64,000 nucleotides of DNA from Candidatus Woesearchaeota archaeon (GTDB taxonomy: Archaea > Nanobdellota > Nanobdellia > Woesearchaeales > UBA10216). Under the pieces are notes generated by a model. That model did not search any database and was not told where the DNA came from. It saw nothing but the letters and a program-made list of their open reading frames with translations. This document shows, in pieces, positions 9,384 through 18,084 of the stretch; the stretch's first letter is position 1; each line of letters begins with the position of its first letter. Made by a program: the position numbers and the translations under genes. The stretch lies in NCBI GenBank assembly GCA_016192905.1, contig JACPTG010000003.1, forward strand, positions 124,001 through 188,000, given 5' to 3'.

Positions 9384-9590
9384 ATGACAATTGAGCTGAA
9401 AATCAGCAGGCACGCTGCTGACAAAATGCTCTGGCTCGGAATAACAAAGGAACAAGTGAAGGAGGCCATTGTTAAGGGCGCTAAATTCAGGCAAACAGAG
9501 GGGCATCTCTCAAAGTTCAGGTACCTTAATGTCGCTTATAAAAAAACCGGATTGAATGTTTATAAGGTAAAAACAGTTTATGTTGAATAG
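9384..9590 (+). CDS. DUF4258-like small protein, putative toxin (pair 1)
   Basis: A 68-residue protein with the DUF4258 layout: an early His in SRHAADKM, a central helix (ITKEQVKEAI), then beta strands ending KVKTVYVE. DUF4258 proteins are frequently encoded just before YgiT/MqsA-type zinc-finger antitoxins and are thought to be MqsR/RelE-fold mRNA interferases. The next gene, ten bases on, is exactly such a zinc-ribbon protein. A distant paralogue with the same partner order lies at 43717-43956. The toxin role is inferred from context. Length is at the short end, so the C-terminus may be trimmed. Confidence 0.7.
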   Translation: MTIELKISRHAADKMLWLGITKEQVKEAIVKGAKFRQTEGHLSKFRYLNVAYKKTGLNVYKVKTVYVE

Positions 9591-9600
9591 GTGATGCGAA

Positions 9601-9936
9601 ATGGAAAATAAGGCATGTGAGGAATGTGGCGGGAAGGTAATCAGGAAAAAGCTGGAATACATTTATTTGGGGGAAAACCTTGGGAAATTTGATGCAGATG
9701 TCTGCACTAAATGCAACGAGCAGGTTTTTGACGAAGAGACTTTTCAAAGGATTGAAGCTTTGGCCAAAAACAAAGGCTTATGGGGGCTTGCTGCCAAATC
9801 AAAAGTCAGCCAGATAGGGAATAGCGTGGCGGTTACAATAAACAAGAAGATTGCAGGGTTCGTAAACCTGAAAAAAGGGGAAGAAGTAAGAGTATATCCT
9901 GAAAGCAAAAACAGGATAATAATCGAAACTTCTTAA
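9601..9936 (+). CDS. zinc-ribbon + AbrB-domain protein, putative antitoxin (pair 1)
   Basis: Two domains. Residues 1-45 are a YgiT/MqsA-type zinc ribbon with CxxC pairs (CEEC and CTKC). Residues 60-111 are a SpoVT/AbrB swapped-hairpin DNA-binding domain (VSQIGNSVAVTINKKIAGFV, then KKGEEVRVYPE). In MqsA the zinc domain binds the toxin, and AbrB domains bind operator DNA, so this reads as an antitoxin-repressor. It is co-transcribed with the DUF4258 gene, and the inverted repeat at 9345-9377 is a plausible target. MqsA normally carries an HTH, so the AbrB fusion is a different architecture. Confidence 0.75.
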   Translation: MENKACEECGGKVIRKKLEYIYLGENLGKFDADVCTKCNEQVFDEETFQRIEALAKNKGLWGLAAKSKVSQIGNSVAVTINKKIAGFVNLKKGEEVRVYPESKNRIIIETS

Positions 9937-9968
9937 TGCAAAAATAGCCGGCAACTGGACTGGCTGCC

Positions 9969-11645
9969 TTACTCATGCCCGAACCAGAATGTTCCCTTGC
10001 CTTCCACGCTGCAAAACCCCACCCTGGTGAACTGGATTACCTCTCCTTCCTTCAGCTTTGCTGCGGCGGTTTCCACAAGCACAGGCTTTAGTTTAGCATC
10101 AGGCATCATTAATTTTGCCTTAACCGCCTCATCATAAGGCAGCCAGTGGATGACCTTCTTTCCTTTTGACCTGAACTTTTCGTACTCAAGGCTGTCAAAC
10201 AGGAACTTTCCCTTCACTTTCCTGAAGTTCAGGCAGTCCATCAGCCTTACAAGCTCGCCTTCCTGCAGCTGCTCAAGGTCTTTCTTGTCTATGTAGAAGC
10301 GCTCATGCACCTTGTACTTTCTTGTCCCAAGCTTTTCATTGGAGGGGTGGTTCTTTATCTCGGCCACCTGCTGGGGGGCGGCTTCAATTGTTATTGAGAC
10401 CGGCTCAGCCACCATGAAAAATCTCCTGGTTGCAGGGTCCAGCACTTTCCTGTTGTAGGCAGCTATGACTGAGAAGTCTATGTTTGTCTGTGTTTTTGAC
10501 AGGCCGACCTCAAGCGCAAGCTCCCGGTACGTCTGCGGCTGGATGCACCTTTTCCTCAGCGCAGAGAGAGTAACCAGCCTTGGGTCGTCCCAGCCTATGT
10601 AATGCCTTGATTTGATGAGCTCCCTCAATTCCCTTCCCTTTGTTGTTGTTCCTGTGACGTTGAACCTGCCGTATTGGACGACTGTCTGCTTTGGAAGGCC
10701 AAGCAAATCCTTGATGTAGTCCTGAAGCTCCACCCTCATCTGGCCGAATTCTATGCTTCGCAGGATGTGGGTGACTCCTCCTGTCCCGTCCTCAATGGCA
10801 TTCTCAAAGTCATACATCGGCCAGACGCAATACTTATTCTTGTAAATGTAGTGCTCGTCCTTGCTTATCCTAAAAATTACAGGCTCCCTCATTACCATGT
10901 TCGGGCTTTGGATGTCGCCAACAAGCCTCAGCACCATTGAGCCTTCCTTGTGCTTGCCTGACAGCATCTCCCTCCATTCGTGAAGGTTAGCGGCCTTCGC
11001 CTTTGTCCGACAGGTGCACAAGTCCCCCTTCTGCCTGAGCTCGCCTATCCTCTCCTTGCTGCACGCGCATACGTATGCCTTTCCCATCTGGATGAGTTTT
11101 TCAGCATGGGTGTAGAATTCAGGCATGTGGCTGCTTACTGCAAATACATGGCTTGGCTTTGCCTGGAGGTAATCCGTTATGTCCTGCCTGATTGATTCCA
11201 CGAATTCCTTTTTTGCTGTTGCAGGGTTTGTGTCCTCAAACCTCAGTATGCATTTCCCGTTGTATTTCTCTGCATACATGTAGTTAATCAGGAAGCTTAG
11301 CGCGTGGCCGATGTGAAGGTGCTTTGACGGCTCAGGGGGAAATCTTGTTACAACTTTCCCCATCTCCGCGTTCTCCAGCTCAGGCAGCTCCCTCTTTGCG
11401 GGCTTCGGCCTTTCAAGAAGCTCAGGGGCCTGCTCCTCCAGCATTTTTTTCTGCAGGTCTGGCCTGAGCCTGTTCACCTCAGCCACAACCTTTGCCACCT
11501 GCGGCATCAGAAGCGCGATTTCATCCTTAAGCCCAGGGCTCTCCTTCAGCAGCTTGCCTATTACTGCGCTTGTGTTTGCCCTGCCACCAAAAGCTACAGC
11601 ATTCTGCAGGGCGTACTTTTCAATGTCCTCCTTTCTCGCAGCCAT
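9969..11645 (-). CDS. gltX: glutamyl-tRNA synthetase, archaeal type
   Basis: Class I synthetase charging tRNA-Glu (a tRNA-Glu gene lies at 44614). Residues 1-95 are the archaeal/eukaryotic N-terminal extension. The catalytic Rossmann fold begins at RFPPEPSKHLHIGHA, with HIGH at 111-114, followed by RFEDTNPAT and a CP1 insertion containing clustered cysteines (CACS, CTCR). The KMSKS-equivalent region reads VTGTTTKGRE, as in the GluRS/GlnRS class Ib archaeal branch. The C-terminal beta-barrel domains recognise the anticodon. Length (558 aa) is normal. It may be non-discriminating, depending on whether GatDE and GlnRS exist elsewhere. Confidence 0.95.
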   Translation of the reverse strand: MAARKEDIEKYALQNAVAFGGRANTSAVIGKLLKESPGLKDEIALLMPQVAKVVAEVNRLRPDLQKKMLEEQAPELLERPKPAKRELPELENAEMGKVVTRFPPEPSKHLHIGHALSFLINYMYAEKYNGKCILRFEDTNPATAKKEFVESIRQDITDYLQAKPSHVFAVSSHMPEFYTHAEKLIQMGKAYVCACSKERIGELRQKGDLCTCRTKAKAANLHEWREMLSGKHKEGSMVLRLVGDIQSPNMVMREPVIFRISKDEHYIYKNKYCVWPMYDFENAIEDGTGGVTHILRSIEFGQMRVELQDYIKDLLGLPKQTVVQYGRFNVTGTTTKGRELRELIKSRHYIGWDDPRLVTLSALRKRCIQPQTYRELALEVGLSKTQTNIDFSVIAAYNRKVLDPATRRFFMVAEPVSITIEAAPQQVAEIKNHPSNEKLGTRKYKVHERFYIDKKDLEQLQEGELVRLMDCLNFRKVKGKFLFDSLEYEKFRSKGKKVIHWLPYDEAVKAKLMMPDAKLKPVLVETAAAKLKEGEVIQFTRVGFCSVEGKGTFWFGHE

Positions 11646-11681
11646 CGGGGTTTGAGGCGGCTGGGCGGTTTATATATGTTT

Positions 11682-11999
11682 TTACTTCTCGCCAATCTCG
11701 TGCTCAAGCTTCTTCAGCACGCGGTCAACCGCAAAGAACAGGTTAATGTCTGAAGCGTGAGAGCTGAAATGCTTCCCGTTGTCCTGAAGGAAGCCGTGCA
11801 CCTCGTACTTTTCTGACCTATCACTCTCGTGGATTGGCTTCATCTGAAGCTTAAGCATCTCAAACTTCCGGCAAATCTCAGAAAATCTTCTGGCATGGTT
11901 GCCTATCATTTTCCTGAGAACAGTCATTGAACCCGGGTCAAGCTCCCGGAAGCCTGTCAGCTGGATGTTCGCCCCAAGGTTCACAGGCTCTTCAGTCAT
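11682..11999 (-). CDS. HPF/RaiA (S30AE)-like ribosome-associated protein
   Basis: The first 21 codons of the longer frame (from 12062) are unlikely. I chose ATG 11999 (MTEEPVNLGANIQLTGF), giving 105 aa. The protein has the beta-alpha-beta-beta-beta-alpha order of S30AE domains: NIQLTGFREL, a helix with HARRFSEICRKF, strands KYEVHGFLQDNGKHFSS, then the closing helix INLFFAVDRVLKKLEHEI, which parallels the terminal DMYAAIDxxxDKLERQ motif of bacterial hibernation factors. It would bind the small ribosomal subunit in resting cells. Similarity is recognisable but weak. Confidence 0.6.
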   Translation of the reverse strand: MTEEPVNLGANIQLTGFRELDPGSMTVLRKMIGNHARRFSEICRKFEMLKLQMKPIHESDRSEKYEVHGFLQDNGKHFSSHASDINLFFAVDRVLKKLEHEIGEK

Positions 12000-12103
12000 T
12001 GCAGAACCGGCCGGCAGGAGCGTATAAAAATTTTTTGGTGGCGGTTCTAAGATGAAACGCAAATGAAAGGCTTTTTATAATAATTCACCACTCTATTGTA
12101 GCT

Positions 12104-13453
12104 ATGGATTGGTTTAGGCGGGTTTATGGGAAGATTCGCACGGTTTGGCGAGGCAACGGTGAACCGGCAGCGGAAAGCCCCTTGGAAGCGGCAGTGGAGC
12201 AGGCAGAAGAGGTTGCTGAAACTTCAGCAGAGCATGTGGACAGGCTGCGTCTGGAGGCTGCCCAATTTGTGGCCCTGGGCTTAAGGTCCATCCTCAGCGG
12301 AGGCCACAGACACGGCCTGGAAACCTTTATCAGAATGTCAGGCAGAGGTAAAACGCCCTTTATTGACTTTTCAGGAGAGGCTGTAGGTCGATATTCAGAC
12401 CGGATTGTCGGCCTATACCCGGTGGAGGGCATTTCAGCCGCCGCACTTGAAGTCAGGGCTTTAGTTCAGGCAAATGCAAATCTGAAGGAATTACTGAGAT
12501 GGATAGTGCAGGGGCCTGAAGGCAGCCTGGACCGTAGGCTTGCACAGGGACCTTATGAGCTTGAGTTGATACTGGGCAGCAGAAAAAATGAGGTAGCCTT
12601 GGGCAATTACTGTGCAAGGCTGGCTGTCTTTTTAAACGATTTTGGAGCATCAGCTTTTGTCAGGGATTTTGCCCAGGCGGAAAAGTTATTCAGGGAATAT
12701 GAGCAGGTGTCCATGGCTTTTGGCGGGGAAAGGGCGGCCGCCGCATACCAGGCAATGCAGGAGTTGAAGAAAGCTTTCCCAATCGAAACAGCTGAGCAGC
12801 TGCTTGTAAGGGACGTGTACGGCGGGATGCCTTTTGTTAGGTCTGATTTTGCAACCGCTGACAGGATGCTGCTTGGCTATTATGCGTCAAGGCAGCAGGC
12901 AGCAACAGACTTAGCAACAGACTCCCTGGATTACAAGCCCGGGTTCATTGAAGATGTGCAGGCAAGGGCCCTGACTATCCAGAGGGTCTGGAGAAAGCCG
13001 CGGCTAAACCAGTCAATACGCGACTCATTGTCTGTGCTTGAGAAGGATGAACGCGAGGTTATGGCCCTGCGTTATTTTGAGGGCAGGAAGCTCTCGGAAA
13101 ACTACATAGTAAAGCACGCCTTGCAGAGGCTTCGCTATTACGCGGCGCCAATGGAGAATGAATTTGCCCGGGAAGCAATGAAGCTTGCTGCAAGGATGCC
13201 AGACTACATGAAACCAGTTTTTGAGGGCGCTGGCAGGTTCGCAGGAGGCTACGACATAAAGGCACTGCTTACAGGTGAGCCAGGTGAGCCAGGCCTTGAT
13301 TTCAGGGCATGCAAGGCTCTTGAGCGCGCAGGGTTTGAGGACTGGCGCGAGCTGCCCAGGGATGTGGAAAAGCTGAAAGAAATAAGAGAAATTGGTGCGG
13401 GGTACGCCGGGCAAATCCTCGGGGCTGTCAGAAACCTTGAATCCCGCACTTAG
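12104..13453 (+). CDS. hypothetical helical protein with C-terminal helix-hairpin-helix
   Basis: A 449-aa, mostly helical protein I cannot name. The last about 50 residues (ACKALERAGFEDWRELPR ... LKEIREIGAGYAGQI) form a helix-hairpin-helix of the DNA-binding or topological type. Around residues 310-345, SLSVLEKDEREVMALRYFEG recalls the opening of a sigma-70 region 4 or LuxR-type HTH, but the second helix does not fit well. The N-terminal third is acidic and Ala-rich. A DNA- or RNA-binding role is inferred. Its stop overlaps the mevalonate kinase stop by four bases. Confidence 0.6.
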   Translation: MDWFRRVYGKIRTVWRGNGEPAAESPLEAAVEQAEEVAETSAEHVDRLRLEAAQFVALGLRSILSGGHRHGLETFIRMSGRGKTPFIDFSGEAVGRYSDRIVGLYPVEGISAAALEVRALVQANANLKELLRWIVQGPEGSLDRRLAQGPYELELILGSRKNEVALGNYCARLAVFLNDFGASAFVRDFAQAEKLFREYEQVSMAFGGERAAAAYQAMQELKKAFPIETAEQLLVRDVYGGMPFVRSDFATADRMLLGYYASRQQAATDLATDSLDYKPGFIEDVQARALTIQRVWRKPRLNQSIRDSLSVLEKDEREVMALRYFEGRKLSENYIVKHALQRLRYYAAPMENEFAREAMKLAARMPDYMKPVFEGAGRFAGGYDIKALLTGEPGEPGLDFRACKALERAGFEDWRELPRDVEKLKEIREIGAGYAGQILGAVRNLESRT

Positions 13454-14310
13454 CTGATGCGGACAGCAAAAGCCCCTTTTATTTTCCTGGCCGCAGACTG
13501 CGCCTCTGCCTTTGTTGCATACACCGCAACTATGCATCCTCCCCTGCCTGCGCCGCTGAGCTTTGCGCCCAATGCCCCTGAATCAAGCGCTGACCTGATT
13601 AAGCCCTCAAGCTTCGGCGAGGAAACTCCAAGCCACCTTAGATAAGTCTGGTTGAGGTTCATCAGGCGGCCAAGTTTTTTTATATCGCCTTTCGCAAGGG
13701 CAGCCCTGGCTGTTGCAGCTATTGCGCCCATGTTCCTGATGGCCTGCCATAAGGCCGGGTTTTTCTGAAGCTTCATCCTTACCTGCTGCACAACGGTTCT
13801 TGTCGGAGTCCTGCCGCCGCTGTTCGCCACGAGAATCCACATCGGCCTTATCCTGATGAATATTGGCTTCTTTCCCCGGATGAAGAATACCGGCTTTTCA
13901 TAAGCTGATACTGCTACGTCTATCCCGCTGGGCGTGCCGTGGAAGACCCTTTCCAGCTCCAAGGCTGCCGCAGCAACAGTTGAAGGGTCTTTGCTTTTTG
14001 AAAGCGCGCTTGTAACAGCAACGCTGAGCGCTGCCGAGCTTCCCATCCCGCATTTCAGCGGTATCCCTGAGTCGATTCTCAGCCTTAAATGATAAGGCAT
14101 ATTATGCTGCTGCCTTGCAATGAGCAGGGCGGAAAGAACCCTCTTACTGTCAGATGCATTTACCCCTTTAAGGCTTACTTTGTCCTGGCTGGATTTCTTC
14201 AGCTCAACCTTAAGCCTTATGCTGCGCAAGGGCACGGCTATCGCAGGCTGGCCGTACACCACAGAATGCTCGCCGAACAAAATCAGCTTTGCACATGCGC
14301 TTGCCTTCAT
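13450..14310 (-). CDS. mvk: mevalonate kinase (GHMP family)
   Basis: Phosphorylates mevalonate with ATP, the fifth step of the pathway. The longer open frame reaches 14472 inside hmgA. I chose ATG 14310 (MKASACAKLILFGEHSVVYG), five bases after the hmgA stop, because it gives the family N-terminus at once. GHMP motifs are the N-terminal GEHSVVYG, the phosphate-binding PLKCGMGSSAALS, the catalytic-Asp region HGTPSGIDVAVS, and the C-terminal KLSGAGRGGCIVA. Length of 286 aa is typical for archaeal forms. It is the last gene of the five-gene operon 18003-13450. Confidence 0.93.
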   Translation of the reverse strand: MKASACAKLILFGEHSVVYGQPAIAVPLRSIRLKVELKKSSQDKVSLKGVNASDSKRVLSALLIARQQHNMPYHLRLRIDSGIPLKCGMGSSAALSVAVTSALSKSKDPSTVAAAALELERVFHGTPSGIDVAVSAYEKPVFFIRGKKPIFIRIRPMWILVANSGGRTPTRTVVQQVRMKLQKNPALWQAIRNMGAIAATARAALAKGDIKKLGRLMNLNQTYLRWLGVSSPKLEGLIRSALDSGALGAKLSGAGRGGCIVAVYATKAEAQSAARKIKGAFAVRIS

Positions 14311-14315
14311 ATGCG

Positions 14316-15440
14316 TTACCTGTTCAGCCTCATGTGGGCCTTCACAAGGTCCTTTGTAGCGTGGGCTGCCATCAGCGACAATTCGCCTGCGAGGACGGCT
14401 GCCGCGACAATATTTGCCAGCTTTCTGGACGCGTTCTGTTCCCTCTCTTTTATCCCCATCAGCCTTATGCATTCCCTTTGAGCCGGGAGCTTTGTGCCTC
14501 CGCCTATAGTCCCAACCTGCACTGCGGGAAGGGTTACCGAGGCGTGCAAGCTGTTCCCTTTTGCCTTCATAATTGTTACGCCGTGGCTTCCCTCGACTAC
14601 GTGCGCCATGTCCTGGCCTGTTGCAAGGTATATTGCTGCTGTCACGTTTGCAAAGTGGGCGTTCATCCCATAGCTGCCGGTGAGCTGGGATGCTATTATG
14701 TTCTTGTATGTGTTAAGCTTTTCCATTGCCTGCGGAGTCGTCTTGAGGACTTGCCTGACTACGCTGCCCTTTATTGTAGCTTCTGCATAGACTGATTTCC
14801 CCCTTCCTTCCTCCAGCGTCATCCTGCTTGGCTTTTTGTCAACGCACATGTTCCCTGAGACTGCAAGGTACTTTACCCCCTGGACCTTTCCCTCAAGGTG
14901 AAGGCAGATTTTTTCTGCAGCCCTGCTAATCATGTTCATGCCCATTGCATTGTCTGTGTCTGCTGTTATCTTCAGCCAGATGAGGCCGTCGTACAAATGC
15001 GCATCTATTTTCTGGAGCCTAAGGTGTGAGCTGTCGCTTTCTGCTATTTTCCGGATGGCCTTGTAATGGCCGTGAAGGTAACTTAACAGCCTGCATGCTG
15101 CCTCGTGGCTTTCGGCCTCCATTAATGGCGCCCTTGTCTGGCCTGACTTGAAAATGCGGACTTTCGCCCCGCCTGAGAGCGTTATTGCCTTGCAGCCCCT
15201 GTTGACTGACGCGACAAGCGCGCCTTCTGTTGTGGCAAGCGGTATTGTTGCATTGCCCTTGTAATAATCGCCTTCCACCTTCAGCGGGCCTGCCACGCCA
15301 ACAGGGACCTGAACTGCGCCTATCATGTTCTCTATGTTGCCCTTCACGTCGGCAGCAGTAAGATGGTGATTCCTAACTGCGCTGAGGCGTGCCATGGAAG
15401 CAAGAATCAGCTTTTCACGCGAGGACAAATTTGTAGCCAT
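14316..15440 (-). CDS. hmgA: HMG-CoA reductase, class I
   Basis: Reduces HMG-CoA to mevalonate with NADPH. Signature segments in order: ENMIGAVQVPVGVAGPL (substrate entry), the catalytic Glu in ATTEGALVASVNRG, the catalytic Lys in GLIWLKITADT followed by NAMGMNMIS (NADPH-binding loop), the catalytic Asp in GQDMAHVVE, GTIGGGTKLPAQ, and the catalytic His in DLVKAHMRLNR. At 374 aa it is a compact soluble archaeal class I enzyme with no membrane anchor. It overlaps the upstream DUF35 gene by 26 bases and is followed five bases later by mevalonate kinase. Confidence 0.96.
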   Translation of the reverse strand: MATNLSSREKLILASMARLSAVRNHHLTAADVKGNIENMIGAVQVPVGVAGPLKVEGDYYKGNATIPLATTEGALVASVNRGCKAITLSGGAKVRIFKSGQTRAPLMEAESHEAACRLLSYLHGHYKAIRKIAESDSSHLRLQKIDAHLYDGLIWLKITADTDNAMGMNMISRAAEKICLHLEGKVQGVKYLAVSGNMCVDKKPSRMTLEEGRGKSVYAEATIKGSVVRQVLKTTPQAMEKLNTYKNIIASQLTGSYGMNAHFANVTAAIYLATGQDMAHVVEGSHGVTIMKAKGNSLHASVTLPAVQVGTIGGGTKLPAQRECIRLMGIKEREQNASRKLANIVAAAVLAGELSLMAAHATKDLVKAHMRLNR

Positions 15441-15819
15441 ACCGTATCAGCCCATCATCCCCGCCTTCTGATATTTTTCTCAGCACAGCCTTTACAGGTT
15501 TGCCGATGGCTATCTCCCCGGCCTCGCAGTCCGCAAGCTGGGCTGTAATCATCGGCCCCTCATCCAGCCTGACAATCGCTATCGCGTACGGGCTGCTGCA
15601 GACCAGCTGCTCTGCCATCCCCTCCTCGTTGAACGGCTGCCTGATGATTGTGTACGTTTCAATTTTCCCAGTGCCGCTAAAGCTGTGCTCTGACAAATCC
15701 TGGGAGCCGCATTTCCTGCAGGCCGCTGCCTTAGGGAATTCCAGGTGTGAGCAGCCATTGCACCTGCTTCCTGTCAGGTTATAGAAGGAAGGCATGTTCC
15801 GCCAGGTTCTCGCAGGCAC
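15415..15819 (-). CDS. DUF35 zinc-ribbon/OB-fold protein partnering thiolase and HMG-CoA synthase
   Basis: Zinc ribbon CNGCSHLEFPKAAACRKCG followed by an OB-fold (SGTGKIETYTII ... ITAQLADC). In archaea the DUF35 protein bridges acetoacetyl-CoA thiolase and HMG-CoA synthase and channels acetoacetyl-CoA. The gene sits exactly between those genes and hmgA. Start choice: GTG 15819 (VPARTWRNMPSFYNL) lies five bases past the thiolase stop behind GGAAGGTGAG, and gives the usual DUF35 beginning. An ATG at 15873 would overlap the thiolase gene by 50 bases and is less likely. Confidence 0.88.
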   Translation of the reverse strand: MPARTWRNMPSFYNLTGSRCNGCSHLEFPKAAACRKCGSQDLSEHSFSGTGKIETYTIIRQPFNEEGMAEQLVCSSPYAIAIVRLDEGPMITAQLADCEAGEIAIGKPVKAVLRKISEGGDDGLIRYGYKFVLA

Positions 15820-15823
15820 CTTC

Positions 15824-16972
15824 TCACCTTCCGAAAATGTGGACGACCGCTGTTGCTCCTGAGCCGCCAACATTATGCGTAAGAACCTTTGACGGGCTTG
15901 TGTTGTTCGCGGCAGTGCCCCTCAGCTGCCACGTCGCCTCAATTGCCTGGGCAATTCCTGAAGCGCCTATCGGATGGCCCTTGGCCTTCAGCCCCCCTGA
16001 CGGGTTGGCCGGTATTTTCCCTCCAACATGCGTCAGGCCTTCCTCAACCATCTTTCCGCCACTTCCCTTTTCAGCAAACCCCAGGTCCTCAAGCGCAAGA
16101 ATTTCCGCAATTGTAAAGCAGTCATGAAGCTCAAGACAGTCTATTTCATTCAGCCCTGTCCTTGCCTGCCTGAAGGCCTCCCTCGCCGCACAGGCAGATG
16201 CCTTAAAAGTTGTAAGGTCCTCCCTGTGGTGAAGCGATATGCTGTCAGAGGACTGGGCAGACGCCTCTATCCAGACCGGAGTGTCTGCCTTTCCTGCAAT
16301 CTTTTCTGAAGCGACAATCACTGCCGCAGCGCCATCTGAAACTGGCGCGCAGTCCAGCAGCTTCAGCGGGTCAGCAATCCTCTGGGACTGCATCACATCA
16401 TCCACTGAAATTTTTTTCCTTAAATGGGCATACGGGTTTGCCAGCGCATTGTCATGGTTCTTGACAGCCACCATGGCCAACTGCTCTTCCTTTGTATTGT
16501 ACCTGTCCATGTGCTTCCTTGCCAGCATAGCATACAGCCCGGGAAATGTAGCGCCAATGCTGGCCTCATAGTCCTGGCTGGAGGCAGCAGACAATATGCG
16601 GGTTGACATTGTTGAAGATACATCTGTCATCTTCTCAACGCCAAGCGCAAGCACGCAGCCATGCAAGCCGCTCTTTACAGCAAGGAACGCCTGCCTAAGC
16701 GCCACTGCACCTGACGCGCACGCTGCCTCAACCCTTGTGCTCGGAACCATCCGCAGCCCTGCTGCATCTGCAATCATGCTCGAAATGTGCTCCTGGCCTG
16801 TGAACATTCCTGATGACATGTTCCCACAATACACCGCGTCTACAATCCTGCTTTCTGTCCCTGCATCCTGCATCGCCCTGAGGCTGGCTGCAACTGCAAG
16901 GTCAACCAGCCCCTTATCCCACTGCTGGCCGAAACTCGTCATTCCACAGCCAATAATCGCAACCCTGCTCAT
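15824..16972 (-). CDS. acetyl-CoA C-acetyltransferase (archaeal thiolase)
   Basis: Condenses two acetyl-CoA to acetoacetyl-CoA, the first step of the mevalonate route. The nucleophilic Cys lies in VEAACASGAVALRQ, the catalytic His pair in ELHDCFTIAE and GGLKAKGHPIGASGIAQ, and the C-terminal glycine loop is HNVGGSGATAVV. The fold and length (382 aa) match the SCP2-thiolase-like archaeal enzymes that work with DUF35. Its start overlaps the HMG-CoA synthase stop by four bases (ATGA), supporting coupled translation of the thiolase-synthase complex. Confidence 0.93.
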   Translation of the reverse strand: MSRVAIIGCGMTSFGQQWDKGLVDLAVAASLRAMQDAGTESRIVDAVYCGNMSSGMFTGQEHISSMIADAAGLRMVPSTRVEAACASGAVALRQAFLAVKSGLHGCVLALGVEKMTDVSSTMSTRILSAASSQDYEASIGATFPGLYAMLARKHMDRYNTKEEQLAMVAVKNHDNALANPYAHLRKKISVDDVMQSQRIADPLKLLDCAPVSDGAAAVIVASEKIAGKADTPVWIEASAQSSDSISLHHREDLTTFKASACAAREAFRQARTGLNEIDCLELHDCFTIAEILALEDLGFAEKGSGGKMVEEGLTHVGGKIPANPSGGLKAKGHPIGASGIAQAIEATWQLRGTAANNTSPSKVLTHNVGGSGATAVVHIFGR

Positions 16973-18003
16973 CTTCGAGTGTTCATGATGTATTTTTCAT
17001 ACTTGAGGTATTGCAGGTTATCAGACATCATCTGACTTACACTTGGAACAGGCCTTTTCCCTGCAAGCAGGCTTGTTGTCCTGAACGCGAAACCGTCAGC
17101 CCCTGCACCTGAGCCGTACGACACCATCAGAATCCTCTCCCCAGGGCCTGCCTGGTCAAGCACCGAGCACAGGCCAATCAGCGAAGATGCAGAATAGCAG
17201 TTGCCAATCTGCCTGACCAGCAGTCCTTTTTCAAGCTGCTTTTCAGTGAAGCCGAGCATCTTTGCCGCCTCAACCGGAAACTTGCCATTAGGCTGGTGGA
17301 ATATCACATGGTCAAAGTCCTGCGGACCTGAATCCGTAAGCTGAAGCATGCGCTGAGTGCATTCTGAAACGTGCCTGTAGTATGCAGGCTTTCCAGTGAA
17401 CTGGCCTCCATGCTTCGGATAAGGCTGCTCCTGCCTCCTCCAGAAGTCAGGCGTGTCTGTAGCAAAAGAACAGGTGGCGTCAAGCTCAGCCAGCAGGTTT
17501 TCAGAGCCCAAAACCAGGGCAGCGCTGCCTGCCGACGCAGTGCATTCCAAAGCATCATTAGGATTTGCCTGAGCAACATCAGAGCCAATCGCAACTCCTG
17601 CCTTAATCATCCCTGACCTTACCATGCTGTAAACTATCTGCATGGCTGAAGTCCCTGCCTTGCACGCAAACTCAAGGTCAGCCGAGAACAAGCCGCGGCT
17701 GAGCCTGAGGCTTTCAGCAACCACTGTCGCGGTGGGCTTAACAGCATACGGATGCGACTCTGAGCCGATGAACAGCGCGCCGATACTCTCCCCAGGCATT
17801 CCTGCTGCAGCCAATGCTTTCCGGCCTGCCTCAACAGCCATAGTGGCAGTATCCTCGTCTATGCCAGGCACAGCCTTCTCATTCACGCAGAGGCTTTTCT
17901 TAAGCGCCTCAGCATCCCTGCCCCACGCCCGCGCAATCTCCTCTACCTTAATCCTGAAGCGCGGTATATAAGCGCCATAACCTGCAATGCCCGCTTTTTC
18001 CAT
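16969..18003 (-). CDS. hydroxymethylglutaryl-CoA synthase
   Basis: Adds acetyl-CoA to acetoacetyl-CoA to give HMG-CoA. N-terminal GIAGYGAYIPRFRIKVEEIA is characteristic of archaeal HMGS. The acetyl-accepting Cys lies in LEFACKAGTSAMQ, the catalytic Glu in the early AVPGIDEDTATMAVEA region, and a His in HVIFHQPNGKFP. The C-terminal ILMVSYGSGAGADGF closes the active site. At 344 aa it is normal for archaea. It is the first gene of the five-gene mevalonate operon, and the promoter with TATA at about 18029-18039 lies 25 bases upstream. Confidence 0.95.
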   Translation of the reverse strand: MEKAGIAGYGAYIPRFRIKVEEIARAWGRDAEALKKSLCVNEKAVPGIDEDTATMAVEAGRKALAAAGMPGESIGALFIGSESHPYAVKPTATVVAESLRLSRGLFSADLEFACKAGTSAMQIVYSMVRSGMIKAGVAIGSDVAQANPNDALECTASAGSAALVLGSENLLAELDATCSFATDTPDFWRRQEQPYPKHGGQFTGKPAYYRHVSECTQRMLQLTDSGPQDFDHVIFHQPNGKFPVEAAKMLGFTEKQLEKGLLVRQIGNCYSASSLIGLCSVLDQAGPGERILMVSYGSGAGADGFAFRTTSLLAGKRPVPSVSQMMSDNLQYLKYEKYIMNTRR

Positions 18004-18028
18004 AAGCCCCTTGTAAGTTTTAAGCTGC

Positions 18029-18060
18029 CTTTTAAATTCTTTTCCGATAAAAATTTAAAG
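18029..18060. promoter_or_regulatory. divergent promoters of the mevalonate operon and an orphan gene
   Basis: Minus-strand GAATTTAAAAG (18039-18029) is about 25 bases before the HMG-CoA synthase ATG. Plus-strand AAAAATTTAAAG (18049-18060) is about 25 bases before the ATG at 18085. The back-to-back arrangement leaves almost no 5' leader on either transcript. Confidence 0.6.
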
Positions 18061-18084
18061 CCAGTCCCACTTCCAAATGGCGAC

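Noticed and set aside
12104-13453. Sigma-70-like factor
   Set aside because: Only about 20 residues recall region 4; archaea do not use sigma factors and no region 2 is present.
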